A DNA stretch of 64,000 bases from Cryobacterium soli (GTDB taxonomy: Bacteria > Actinomycetota > Actinomycetes > Actinomycetales > Microbacteriaceae): positions 1,488,001 through 1,552,000 of the forward strand of contig NZ_CP030033.1 in assembly GCF_003611035.1 (NCBI RefSeq), read 5' to 3'. The number at the start of each line of letters is the position of its first letter. The stretch's first letter is position 1. The notes under the pieces are model-generated. The model had not been told where the DNA came from, made no database searches, and saw only the letters and a program-made list of their open reading frames with translations. Both the position numbers and the translations under genes were made by a program. Shown piece by piece: positions 16,019 through 24,073 of this stretch.

Positions 16019-16051
16019 ATGCCTGATTGACACTGAGTGCCAGTTAGGCAT
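16019..16051. promoter_or_regulatory. Probable TetR operator
   Basis: A 33-bp imperfect palindrome centred on a single G, with outer arms ATGCCT / AGGCAT and inner arms GACACT / AGTGCC; 13 of 16 pairs match. It lies between the divergent TetR (16000) and SDR (16105) genes. Confidence 0.65.
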
Positions 16052-16104
16052 ACATTCTCCTCGGGCGCAGATCGCGGCCACCCTCACGTTTATTGGAGCT
16101 GCTC

Positions 16105-16929
16105 GTGCCCGTACTGGACTATCCCACCCACACCATCCTCATCACCGGAGCGTCATCCGGTATTGGCGCGACCTTTGCCCGCTCTTTGGCTTCTCGAGGC
16201 GCCAACCTCGTGCTGGTCGCCCGACGCGGGGATCGCCTCGATGCACTCGCCACCGAGCTCACCCAGGCCCACGGCGTGACCGTCACTGCGATCACCCAGG
16301 ACCTCGGTTCGCCCTCGGTGGGCGTCGAGCTCGCAGCTGCGGTGGCAGCGGCAGGGCTCCATGTCACGGGCATCATCAACAACGCCGGTTTCGGCACATT
16401 CGGCGACTTCGTCAAGGAAGACCCCGACCGCCTTGCCCAAGAGATCGCCGTCGACATCAGCGCACCCGTCCACATCAGCTCCGCGTTCCTGCCCGACATG
16501 GTCAAGGCGGGCACAGGCTTCCTGATCAACGTCGCCAGTATGGCCGCCTACACACCCACCCCGAGGATGGCCGTCTACGGAGCGGCGAAAGCGTTCGTGC
16601 TGAGCTTTACCGAGTCCCTCTGGGCAGAGACCCGCGCATCAGGAGTCACCATCTTCGCAGTCTCGCCCGGCGCGACGAGCACCGAGTTCAACGCCGTCGT
16701 CGGCACCGACGATGCCACCGCGGGAGCCCGGATGCGTACCCCGGACGACGTCGTGGCCACCGCGCTCGCCCACCTCGACCGGCGCAACCCGGGCCCGAGT
16801 GTGATCGATGGCTCCTCCAACCGGGTCGGCGCGAACATCGGCCGAGTGATGAGCCGACGCGGAACCGTCACAATGATGCACCGCCTCACCGACCCCGCAC
16901 GGCGCAACCGCACCGCCGCGGCGAGATAG
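16105..16929 (+). CDS. Short-chain dehydrogenase/reductase
   Basis: A 274-residue SDR enzyme. The nucleotide-binding TGASSGIG is at residues 14-21, NNAG at about 92-95, catalytic Ser145 (INVAS), Tyr158 and Lys162 (YGAAK). The ARRGDRL after the second strand favours NADP(H). GTG 16105 is chosen because GGAG lies 6-7 bases upstream. It is divergent from a TetR regulator across a palindromic operator and is probably induced by the regulator's ligand. The substrate is unknown; the class is typical of ketone or aldehyde reductases with a C-terminal membrane-near basic tail. Confidence 0.92.
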   Translation: MPVLDYPTHTILITGASSGIGATFARSLASRGANLVLVARRGDRLDALATELTQAHGVTVTAITQDLGSPSVGVELAAAVAAAGLHVTGIINNAGFGTFGDFVKEDPDRLAQEIAVDISAPVHISSAFLPDMVKAGTGFLINVASMAAYTPTPRMAVYGAAKAFVLSFTESLWAETRASGVTIFAVSPGATSTEFNAVVGTDDATAGARMRTPDDVVATALAHLDRRNPGPSVIDGSSNRVGANIGRVMSRRGTVTMMHRLTDPARRNRTAAAR

Positions 16930-17223
16930 CGCTGCGAGATTCGCGGCTCGGCGGTGACCATGCCAACGAACCTCTCGTCCAATGCCGTCGGTGACGCGGT
17001 GGTGGGTGCGGCGTTAGCGTTCTTGTTCCTCCGGTCGTCAGTCCAGATGCAAAGGGTGCCGCCGGAGACAGTGCCCGATCCTGCCCCGCGCCACAGTGGA
17101 AGCCGATCCAGCGCTCTCCGACCTGAGTAGGCTCGGACCCGTGCCACCGGAATATCGAGCCGACAGCCGGCCAGTCGAGTTTTCTGGCCTGATGAAGCGC
17201 GGTGGCTCGGCGACCCGAAGGGG
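16930..17223. other. Intergenic stretch, no supported gene
   Basis: A 294-bp gap. The only frame of interest starts at ATG 16960 and ends at TAG 17130 (56 residues, including the hydrophobic VVGAALAFLFL), without a ribosome binding site. It may be a fragment; I do not call it. Confidence 0.3.
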
Positions 17224-17829
17224 ATGAACATGTTCATGTATCGGGCAGTGCGCTTGATCGACGCGGTCGGATGGTGGCTTCTCCTCGCCGCTTTGCTCGT
17301 GATCCCCGTCAGTTTTATCGTGCAGGACTCGTCATCCCGCTCAGGTCTGTTGACCACGCTCCCCGGTGCAGTCCTGAGCGAGACTCTCCTGGTCCTGGCC
17401 TTAGCAGGTGGGTACGCATTCCGCGTTCGATCGCGGCGCATCACACTCGCTCAACTCACGGACCTCCGCCCATCAGAACTTTCTTTCGTGACCGCCCTGG
17501 ACGGTCAGACGTTTCGCTGGCTTGCCCAGCGGAGCACGAGCCCCAGTCTCTGGTCTGCTCCGCCGTCAGTCGTGAACGCAGTTGGGACCAATGCGGGATT
17601 GGAATTTTACTGGCCGCTGCAGGCGCACCCGCTGCACCTGATTCATCTCATCCCTTGGCCAGAGATTTCGTCGGTCACCTTCAAGAGAAGTGGTTGGAAT
17701 CCAGGGGTCCTCATCGTGCAAGTCCGGACAGCACCCGCCAACCTGCGCTTCGTCCTGGCCCGCACCACCCTGATTCCTCTGAACGACGGACAACGCCTGG
17801 TCGAGGCCATTGATAGGAGGAGGAGCTGA
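17224..17829 (+). CDS. Membrane-anchored protein with a PH-like C-terminal half
   Basis: A 201-residue protein with two membrane segments (about residues 12-33 and 48-66), then a cytoplasmic part whose end (IPWPEISSVTFKRSGWNPGVLIVQVRTAPANLRFVLAR, then GQRLVEAIDRR) resembles a short PH-like or YcxB-like beta domain. A GGGG just upstream of ATG 17224 serves as ribosome binding site. The broken gene directly downstream (17949-18382) has the same plan, so the two look like a tandem paralogous pair. Function unknown. Confidence 0.65.
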   Translation: MNMFMYRAVRLIDAVGWWLLLAALLVIPVSFIVQDSSSRSGLLTTLPGAVLSETLLVLALAGGYAFRVRSRRITLAQLTDLRPSELSFVTALDGQTFRWLAQRSTSPSLWSAPPSVVNAVGTNAGLEFYWPLQAHPLHLIHLIPWPEISSVTFKRSGWNPGVLIVQVRTAPANLRFVLARTTLIPLNDGQRLVEAIDRRRS

Positions 17830-17948
17830 TTGCTGTCGCAATCGCCCATTCATGAGCATTGGGCGCGGTGGAACGTGGGCAAGTTCGACGGTAGTTTCGT
17901 TAGCCAACGAACTCGCGCAAACACGTTTAGAGAGCAGAGACAGAGCGG

Positions 17949-18382
17949 GTGAGACTCAGTCGAGTTCGTTTGTCTAGATCTCCGCTCGTCTTCGTTGTGA
18001 TCAGTTCAGTCGCTGTGCCGATTCTCCAGCTGGTAAGTCGACGCCCCTGGGACTCGCGGTGGACGGCACTGACTGTCGCACTATATGCGGTGGGAGTTCT
18101 TCTCATGACGAGTTGGCGGTTCTACGGGCGGACGAGACTGGTCTTCGGTTTTACGGCAAGTCAGCCGTCCTCTTCGACGTGGGTTGGAGCGATGTGAGTG
18201 CACTTTCAGTGCATGCCATAGTTGGCACCGCTGCCGAGACCATTCAGATTCTCGATGACTCTCAATCCATCGTTGCTCGGTTCCTGTTCATGAAGCCGAG
18301 TGGGACACACCACGTACCCGGTTGGAAGAACGACGAGCTACTCAAGCAGATCGCTGCCCGTCGCCCGCAGCCAAGGCCTTGA
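17949..18382 (+). pseudogene. Frameshifted paralogue of the preceding membrane protein
   Basis: The first part (from GTG 17949) encodes an N-terminus with two membrane segments (LVFVVISSVAVPILQLV, TALTVALYAVGVLLMTSW). Around 18105-18130 coding potential shifts by one frame to DELAVLRADETGLRFYGKSAVLFDVGWSDVSALSV and on to KNDELLKQIAARRP at 18382. The joined product would be about 143 residues, with the same order as the gene at 17224-17829 (membrane pair, then beta-rich tail). Either a real frameshift or a base error in the sequence explains it. A dispersed palindrome follows 7 bp after the stop. Confidence 0.55.
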
Positions 18383-18389
18383 ACCCTGG

Positions 18390-18417
18390 CGTCTCGTGAA
18401 GCACGGGATTCGAGACG
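18390..18417. repeat. Dispersed palindrome copy 11
   Basis: A 28-bp palindrome, arms CGTCTCG / CGAGACG, with a diverged centre (TGAAGCACGGGATT). It is the rightmost copy I can find, 7 bp after the stop of the broken gene at 17949-18382. Confidence 0.7.
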
Positions 18418-18648
18418 CGAACTCGGAGGTCATCCATGAGATGCCTCGACTCCCTGCGCTGTTGAGGCACACGTGGTGTGTCCGGTTGTCGCTCATGCGA
18501 CGTAGACGCCAACTAGCGACCCCCGGCGTACGGCATAGTGGAACCGCCTCACGCAACATCAGTCACATCGCACCACGGCCCGTACCTGGGCCGGCGTCAG
18601 GGCGAACCGGAACGGTCTCGTTCTCACCTCTCCTCAGAGATGAAGTGC

Positions 18649-19434
18649 ATGACAAACAAGCGCATCGTTGCAATGCTCGCTACTTTCCTCGCGGTTGCGA
18701 CAGTAGCGTCCCCACTCCTTTCCCTGCTTCAAGGGGTCGTCGGGCTGGACCCCGAGATCCTGCGCCTGCCCACTCTCGCGACAGCAATCGGGGCCGCTGT
18801 TGTGTGGTGGAATTGGCGCGAGAGCTTCAGATTTCCGCGAGTGACCGGACGAAGCGCCAGGCGAGCTGCCGTTCTGGCGGTGCTCTTTGCTGCCGCGACG
18901 ATCGCTGTCTTGATTGCTCTCAACTGGGCCGAAGGCAGCGCGTGGTCGCCACTCGAAGCGTCAACTCTGCCGACGTCGCTCGGGCTCATCCTTATTCTGC
19001 AAATGCTCGGTGCGGCCGGTGAGGAGGTTGGGTGGCGAGGTGTGGTGCAGCCTCTTTTCGAGATCCGATTTTCGTTGATCTGGTCAGGGGTGTTCACGGG
19101 CGCGCTGTTCGGTCTCGGTCATTTCTACGTTCTGCTCGCGGCGGGTGTGGTTGTGTATCTGGCATTTGTCGTCGCCGCGATCGGCCTCTCCGTGACCTTG
19201 GCGGTTCTGACCACGGGGAGGTCCTTCGCCGCGCGCGTTCTGATTGCGACGTTCTTCCATTGGATGGTGAACGCGGCGACGCTCGTGGTCTTCTCAGGTG
19301 GCGATGAGTCTCTGCTCTGGACCATCAACACTGCAATCGCGACCGGACTTGTTGCAGTCCTCGCCGTAGTTGCCACCCGCACCGTAAGAGAACGACGTGC
19401 AGACCGTGCCGAGACAGAGACGGTTGCTGTGTAG
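18649..19434 (+). CDS. CPBP-family intramembrane metalloprotease
   Basis: A 261-residue polytopic membrane protein with the three CPBP/Abi motifs in order: EEVGWRG at residues 125-131, the histidine of FGLGHF at about 158, and HWMVN at 204-208. These residues form the metal site of Rce1-type proteases. About seven to eight membrane segments are visible. The ATG at 18640 is an alternative three codons upstream; neither has a clear ribosome binding site. In bacteria such proteins act in peptide processing, bacteriocin self-immunity or membrane protein maturation; nothing here tells which. Confidence 0.9.
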   Translation: MTNKRIVAMLATFLAVATVASPLLSLLQGVVGLDPEILRLPTLATAIGAAVVWWNWRESFRFPRVTGRSARRAAVLAVLFAAATIAVLIALNWAEGSAWSPLEASTLPTSLGLILILQMLGAAGEEVGWRGVVQPLFEIRFSLIWSGVFTGALFGLGHFYVLLAAGVVVYLAFVVAAIGLSVTLAVLTTGRSFAARVLIATFFHWMVNAATLVVFSGGDESLLWTINTAIATGLVAVLAVVATRTVRERRADRAETETVAV

Positions 19435-19605
19435 CCGCCCTTCGGGCTTTCTGTTCTGCGGATAGGACGAGAACCAAGCCCACCATCGCCAGGCAGAGTA
19501 GGGCGAAGGCCGCGAAATACTCGATCGTCAGCATGCTGTGAATGTAGCCCAGCCTTACAGCGTCGTCTTCTGAATTCGGCCATCGGGCCTGAGTAGTCTT
19601 CGTCC

Positions 19606-19735
19606 ATGAGTGGGGCCATCGCAAACCTGCTCGACGCGAAGGGAGACGTGGTGACGTCGGTGATCCCACCCGGCTACGAATCGTACGTTCGTGTCCTCAA
19701 TCCGATCGAACTTCGAGACGGCAGGGACCGACCGC
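19606..19735 (+). pseudogene. 5' remnant of an unknown gene
   Basis: ATG 19606 follows TAGTCT by 6 bases, a leaderless-type start, and opens MSGAIANLLDAKGDVVTSV, then PPGYESYVRVLNPIELRDG, which reads like a genuine protein start. Coding character is lost near 19735, where the sequence becomes the antisense of another truncated gene. Only about 40 codons remain. Confidence 0.45.
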
Positions 19736-19739
19736 GATG

Positions 19740-19875
19740 TTCTCTCGGTACCAACGCGAGATGGTGCTCTACTCAGGCAGCTTGGTCGATGAGAATCGCA
19801 CCCATACAGCTCTCCGAACACCGCCGGGTTCTCGGCGGAGTACCGGATCACGTCGCTGTCGCTGTCTGTGCTCAT
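19740..19875 (-). pseudogene. 5' remnant resembling an ECF sigma factor
   Basis: From ATG 19875 on the minus strand the reading MSTDSDSDVIRYSAENPAVF and then GELYG matches the first helix of ECF sigma factors (S..DP..F.ELY). The next 20 codons are corrupted but end in RVGTE, as region 2.1 does. The rest of the gene is missing: at about 19740 the sequence runs into the converging remnant at 19606-19735. So two truncated gene starts face each other at a deletion junction. Confidence 0.45.
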
Positions 19876-20015
19876 ACTTGTACTTGCTCTCCCGACACAA
19901 ACAAGTTCAATCTCCGTCGACGCCCACGGAACAGCCGGGTGCCCTGACGACGCCAAGCGCGGCGAGAATGATCGAGCGGCGCAACTCGTTTCTCAGGGCA
20001 TCGACCGCTAGGTAC

Positions 20016-20417
20016 TCAGGAGCCGAGTCCGGGCAGGTTCAGGTTGCCTAACTGTCGTTCGAGCGGCACGGTGCCCTCTACGATCACATCTCCGGTGTGT
20101 GCGGTGGTCACGGTCTCGATGAGGACGATGTGCACCTCCTCGTCGGCAACCGGGTTGTGCAGCACTCCTCGGGGTACGACGTAGAACTGTCCAGGGGTGA
20201 GCACAACCTCCTGGTCGTCTGGCAGTTGGATTCGAAGCCGACCCGAGACGACGATGAACATCTCGTCCTCTGCGTCGTGGGCGTGCCAGACCAGTTCGCC
20301 GAGGAGCTTCGCAACCTTGACGTACTGATCGTTCACCTGCCCGACCACTCGCGGCGTCCAGTGCGCTTCAACCTGCCGGAGCTCTGCGTCGAAATCGATG
20401 CCGGGGATGAGTGTCAT
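20016..20417 (-). CDS. Cupin-domain protein
   Basis: A 133-residue single-domain cupin from ATG 20417 (CAGAAT box 6 bases upstream). The cupin motif 1 is visible as WHAHDAEDEMFIVVSGRLRIQLP (H-H-E plus G), and motif 2 as PRGVLHNPVADEEVHIVLI. The His/Glu residues would bind a metal. Length and layout match small stand-alone cupins whose roles range from isomerases to storage; no specific assignment is possible. It converges on the remnants at 19.6-19.9 kb. Confidence 0.85.
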   Translation of the reverse strand: MTLIPGIDFDAELRQVEAHWTPRVVGQVNDQYVKVAKLLGELVWHAHDAEDEMFIVVSGRLRIQLPDDQEVVLTPGQFYVVPRGVLHNPVADEEVHIVLIETVTTAHTGDVIVEGTVPLERQLGNLNLPGLGS

Positions 20418-20655
20418 GGGACCATTCTGCTTCACGGCGTGCGCGTAAGGCTCCGTGACGTGTTTGCCTGGGGCGTGCTGATCCCGCAGGGGAACAGGGG
20501 TCTGTGAGGACTGCTGTGCCGATCCGGCCGCCCGAAGTGGGGCGGTCCGAGAGCCCGCGGGCGCCCCGAGACGCTGGCGCTTGTCTGCCGGGTCCTCTAC
20601 GGTCGCAGGTAGGAGTCGTTTCGGCTCCCACGTGCCGCCCAGAGAACGGACAGTC

Positions 20656-21123
20656 ATGGCTTCTCGAACCGCCAAGCTAACTTTGGCCGCACTCGCCCTG
20701 CTTGCTCTGAGCGCCTGCTCCTCCCCCGCCGGTTCTGGCGAGGCAGCGACGGGGAGCGGGGGAACGATCGAGATGGCGGTCTCGAACACGTGCACCACGG
20801 AGGCGGATTCCCAGTGTGAGATGGTCAACGGCGAGAGTGTCGTGCTCCCCTCCACATTCCAACAAGTCGGCGTTCAGGATTCGAGTGTCGCCGAAGATCA
20901 GCAGAGTGCGGTCGACGTCAAGTTCACGAGCGACGGCGCGAAGGTGTGGCAGGAACTCACGGAGGAAGCCGTCGATGCCGGGGACTCAGCGCGCCTGCTC
21001 ATCAGGATCGGCGACAAGCTTCAAACGGCGGTCCGCGTCATGGATGCCTCCACCGACGACCAGGTGCAGATCGCTCTCTCGGCAGACGTTAACGCCCAGG
21101 ACCTCGTCGACCTCATAGGTTGA
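20656..21123 (+). CDS. Lipoprotein with a SecD-head-like domain
   Basis: A 155-residue lipoprotein, lipobox LSAC (Cys21). The C-terminal ~80 residues (SAVDVKFTSDGAKVWQELTEEAVDAGDSARLLIRIGDKLQTAVRVM, QIALSADVNAQDLVDLI) follow the pattern of the SecDF P1 head subdomain found in SecD and in free-standing actinobacterial lipoproteins. ATG 20656 gives a standard signal peptide. It may be involved in protein export or folding outside the membrane; that is inference from the domain. The next gene starts 6 bp after its stop. Confidence 0.75.
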   Translation: MASRTAKLTLAALALLALSACSSPAGSGEAATGSGGTIEMAVSNTCTTEADSQCEMVNGESVVLPSTFQQVGVQDSSVAEDQQSAVDVKFTSDGAKVWQELTEEAVDAGDSARLLIRIGDKLQTAVRVMDASTDDQVQIALSADVNAQDLVDLIG

Positions 21124-21128
21124 GTCAC

Positions 21129-21335
21129 ATGACTACTCGTCGGATCGTCATTGTTCTTGCCGGTGGCGCTCTTCTGCTCGCCATCGCCGGCGGCGGCGTC
21201 GCCGTATCGTTGTTGTTCGCCACCGGCGGCGTGGATACCGCTCGAACAAACCTGATGGTGTGGTGTCTTTCCATCTCAGTACTGCTGATCCTTGCCGCGC
21301 TCATTGTGAGCCGCCGAGAGAAATCACACTTGTAG
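21129..21335 (+). CDS. Small membrane protein
   Basis: A 68-residue protein with two membrane segments (about residues 6-28 and 42-60) and a basic C-terminus (SRREKSHL). A TTG at 21120 overlaps the upstream stop codon and is an alternative start. It is probably co-transcribed with the lipoprotein upstream. No family recognised. Confidence 0.6.
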   Translation: MTTRRIVIVLAGGALLLAIAGGGVAVSLLFATGGVDTARTNLMVWCLSISVLLILAALIVSRREKSHL

Positions 21336-21378
21336 CGGAACCTAGGGGGCGACTGGCCCGCTCGATAACATGAACCGC

Positions 21379-21816
21379 ATGTCCATCAAGCTTGAGAATG
21401 TCGGCATTGCAGTTCGCGACCTTGAAGCAACGATCTCCTTCTTCACAGACCTCGGCCTCACGGTTCTGGGCAGAGACGAAGTGAGTGGCGAATGGACCGA
21501 CACTGCTGTCGGTCTGGACGGCAACCACGCCAAGATCGCCATGCTTCAGACACCAGACGGACACGGACGTCTGGAACTCTTCGAGTACCTCCGCCCCGAC
21601 GCGATTGAGTCGGAGCCCACCCGACCCAACGAGATCGGCATGCACCGGATCGCCTTCTCGGTCGATAACCTCGACGCCGCCCTCGCGATAGCCGCGACGC
21701 ACGGATGCTTTCCGTTACGCGGTGTGGCGACCTATCAGGATGTCTACAAGCTCACCTACGTGCGCGGGCCCAGCGGCATCATCGTGATGCTGGCCGAGGA
21801 GCTGCAGAAGAACTGA
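21379..21816 (+). CDS. VOC-family (glyoxalase-like) protein
   Basis: A 145-residue vicinal-oxygen-chelate protein. The two beta-alpha-beta-beta-beta modules are visible: LENVGIAVRDLEATISFFTDLGLTVLGRD ... HGRLELFEYLRP, and NEIGMHRIAFSVDNLDAALAIAATHG ... YVRGPSGIIVMLAEEL. Possible metal ligands are His of MHRIAF and Glu residues at the module ends (LELFEY, MLAEE). An ATG at 21370 adds three residues; 21379 is preferred since GATAAC ends 9 bases before it. VOC members range from lyases to antibiotic-binding proteins. Confidence 0.88.
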   Translation: MSIKLENVGIAVRDLEATISFFTDLGLTVLGRDEVSGEWTDTAVGLDGNHAKIAMLQTPDGHGRLELFEYLRPDAIESEPTRPNEIGMHRIAFSVDNLDAALAIAATHGCFPLRGVATYQDVYKLTYVRGPSGIIVMLAEELQKN

Positions 21817-21890
21817 CTTATCGAGGGGAACCGCACGCGGGCACTCGCGGCGCCCGAGCGGCCCCAGACAGTGAGGTACCTCACCGCTCT

Positions 21891-22406
21891 CTAACGAGCG
21901 GCGCCAGTTGCGCTCAAGGGTTGAGCGCGCTCCATGCAAAGAAGTCGTGGCCGTTCTTCCCATGACGCGACCGGGACGAACCCGCGACGGCCGTACAAGC
22001 GGATGGCGTCGTCGCGCCACTCCCACACCGTCAGGCGGGTCGGCAGGTCTTGTTGGCTGAGCGCCGCATCGATCAAGGCGGAGCCGACTCCATGCCCACG
22101 CGCGGCCGGATCGACCCAGACGCGCTTGAGTTCGTACGCGGTTGGCGTGTGCTGCACAATCACCACTCCGACCGGCGAGCCGGCCAGGTGAGCAAGGTAT
22201 ACACGCGCGTTCTCGTAGGCACGTGCCGGATCGTCGACCTCAGCGCGGTAGCGCTCCGGCAGCCGGGCGCCCGCGCCGCCCAGGTACGTGGCCTTCTCGA
22301 GTTCGGTGTGCGTCAGATAGGCCTCCACGAGGTGACTCACAGCCCCGGCATCGGCGCCCGTGAGATCCGCGAGACGGATGCTGAGTTCGTTCTGTTCGCC
22401 GACCAT
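21891..22406 (-). CDS. GNAT-family N-acetyltransferase
   Basis: A 171-residue GNAT enzyme from ATG 22406 (AAGAAT box 6 bases upstream). Motif A is VWVDPAARGHGVGSALIDAALS, motif B is VWEWRDDAIRLYGRRGFVPVASW, followed by the RLLCMER strand common to the family. Third acetyltransferase of this fold in the left third of the window; it is not closely similar to the others. Substrate unknown. Confidence 0.87.
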   Translation of the reverse strand: MVGEQNELSIRLADLTGADAGAVSHLVEAYLTHTELEKATYLGGAGARLPERYRAEVDDPARAYENARVYLAHLAGSPVGVVIVQHTPTAYELKRVWVDPAARGHGVGSALIDAALSQQDLPTRLTVWEWRDDAIRLYGRRGFVPVASWEERPRLLCMERAQPLSATGAAR

Positions 22407-22543
22407 GGCTCCATTCTTGCAAGGTGCGCGGCATGCACCTGCCGGACCATCTGTCAGCCGCTTCGCCCGGATTGCTTGCACCCGTTCGCCAGCAGGAATA
22501 CCGTCTCAACAAGCTGTTGACCACCACAAGCGGAAGGCACTGC

Positions 22544-23347
22544 ATGTTGAAGCGCGTCGCCTCGGGCGTTCTGGTTCACGAGGCCGAGTTCCTGCAGAGT
22601 AACTGCGTTGTCGTGCAGGGGCAGCACGGCGTGCTGCTCATCGATCCCGGCATCACCCGCCAGGAGCTGGCAGCCATCGCACACGACCTTCGCGAGTTGG
22701 GCCAACCCGTCGTTGCCGGATTCTCCACCCACCCGCACTGGGATCATGTGCTGTGGCACGTGGAGTTCGGTGACGCGCCCCGGTACGGCACGTCTCGCAA
22801 CGCGACAGTGATGCGTGAGTTCCTGTCGAACGCGGACTGGAAGGACCAGATCGCCGAAGGACTCCCGCCGGAACACGCCGAGGACATCCCGATGGAGCTG
22901 CTCGGTCTGGTGTCGGGCCTGCCCGACGGCGCCGCGCAGATCCCCTGGGATGGCCCGACGGTGCGCATCATCGAGCACCGGGCCCATGCCGTCGGCCATG
23001 CGGCGCTGGTCCTCGAGGAGAGCCGAGTGCTCGTCGCGGGCGACATGCTGAGCGATACCCTGATGCCGTTCCTCGACCTGGCGGCCGAGACACCGCTCGA
23101 GGACTACCTCGCCGCGCTGCAGCTGTTTGAGAACGTGGCCGGCCAAACGGATGTCGTCATCCCCGGTCACGGCTCCATCGGCGGGGCCGACCAGTTGCAG
23201 GAACGGATCGCGCAGGATCGCGCGTACGTACAGGACCTGCGCGACGGCAAGACGACCGACGATCCCCGGGTCGGCCCGGATGCGCCATTGGAATGGCTGC
23301 CCGACGTGCACAACTGGCAAGTCCAGCAGCTCACCCACACACAGTAG
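22544..23347 (+). CDS. Metallo-beta-lactamase-fold hydrolase
   Basis: A 267-residue MBL-fold protein. The zinc motif HPHWDH is at residues 63-68, with the third His in AHAVGHAALVLEE, the bridging Asp in VLVAGDMLSD and the closing PGHGS. ATG 22544 is chosen because GGAAGG lies about 7 bases upstream and the earlier frame is antisense to the acetyltransferase start. The family hydrolyses thioesters, lactones or phosphodiesters; the substrate cannot be told from the sequence. The GAF-ANTAR operon starts 24 bp downstream and may be co-transcribed. Confidence 0.9.
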   Translation: MLKRVASGVLVHEAEFLQSNCVVVQGQHGVLLIDPGITRQELAAIAHDLRELGQPVVAGFSTHPHWDHVLWHVEFGDAPRYGTSRNATVMREFLSNADWKDQIAEGLPPEHAEDIPMELLGLVSGLPDGAAQIPWDGPTVRIIEHRAHAVGHAALVLEESRVLVAGDMLSDTLMPFLDLAAETPLEDYLAALQLFENVAGQTDVVIPGHGSIGGADQLQERIAQDRAYVQDLRDGKTTDDPRVGPDAPLEWLPDVHNWQVQQLTHTQ

Positions 23348-23371
23348 AAGAACGAGGGAGGAGTTGTAGCG

Positions 23372-24073
23372 ATGGCACAGGATGCGTTCCGGATCGCATC
23401 GGATGCCCTCTCTGATAGCCGAGGGCAGATCTCCGAGCTTGCGCGCCCGTTCCTGCACTTTCTGCCCGTCTCGGGCGCGTCGGTGTCGACCTTCGGGGCG
23501 TTCCTGCAGGCCGAAACGGTCTCGGCCACGGACGCCAGGGCCGGGCGGGTGGACGAGCTCCAATTCGATCTCGGCGAGGGACCCTGCTGGGACGCGCTAG
23601 CCCAGCGTCGGCCGATTCTAGCCCCGGACCTCGCCGCAGGCACCGAGTCGTGGCCGGCCTTCTTGGCTGCCATCCAGGCCGAGCAGATCGGGGCGATCTT
23701 CGCCTTCCCCCTGCTCTTCGGCCCCCTCGAGATCGGCGCCGTCGACCTCTACTCGGCCGAACCCGTCGCCCTCTCGGACGAACAACAACGGCAGACCCTG
23801 GTTCTCTCGGCCATCGTCAGCCGCATCCTGCTGCGCCGCGCCATCATCGACGAGGGCGGCGACGACGAGACCACGATGTACTCCCGACGGCTGATCCACC
23901 AGGCGACGGGCATGGTCCTGGCCCAACTCGGCACGACCGCCGAGGACGCCCACCTGATCCTTCAGGCCCGCGCCTTTGCCGAGAACCGCCCGATGCGCCA
24001 CATCGCCCAAGACGTCATCGACCGGCGGATTCGATTCACCGCGTTACCCGATCCGGGCAAGGAACACCCATGA
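23372..24073 (+). CDS. GAF and ANTAR domain protein 1
   Basis: A 233-residue protein: a GAF sensor domain (about residues 20-150; FDLGEGPCWDALAQRRPILAPDLA is the typical GEGPC core) followed by an ANTAR RNA-binding domain (about 165-225; YSRRLIHQATGMVLAQLGTTAEDAHLILQARAFAENRPMRHIAQDVIDRRIRF). ANTAR proteins bind paired RNA hairpins and prevent transcription termination. GGAGGAG upstream. It is coupled by ATGA to a second protein of the same architecture. The GAF ligand is unknown; no target hairpin pair was identified in the window. Confidence 0.92.
   Translation: MAQDAFRIASDALSDSRGQISELARPFLHFLPVSGASVSTFGAFLQAETVSATDARAGRVDELQFDLGEGPCWDALAQRRPILAPDLAAGTESWPAFLAAIQAEQIGAIFAFPLLFGPLEIGAVDLYSAEPVALSDEQQRQTLVLSAIVSRILLRRAIIDEGGDDETTMYSRRLIHQATGMVLAQLGTTAEDAHLILQARAFAENRPMRHIAQDVIDRRIRFTALPDPGKEHP

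Noticed and set aside
16960..17130. A 56-codon plus-strand frame with a hydrophobic stretch
   Set aside because: No start signal and no recognisable similarity; could be a fragment.
19325..19534. A 69-codon minus-strand frame with a hydrophobic start (YFAAFALLCLAMVGLVLVL)
   Set aside because: Its second half is antisense to the CPBP protease gene; the hydrophobic part alone is not enough to call a gene.
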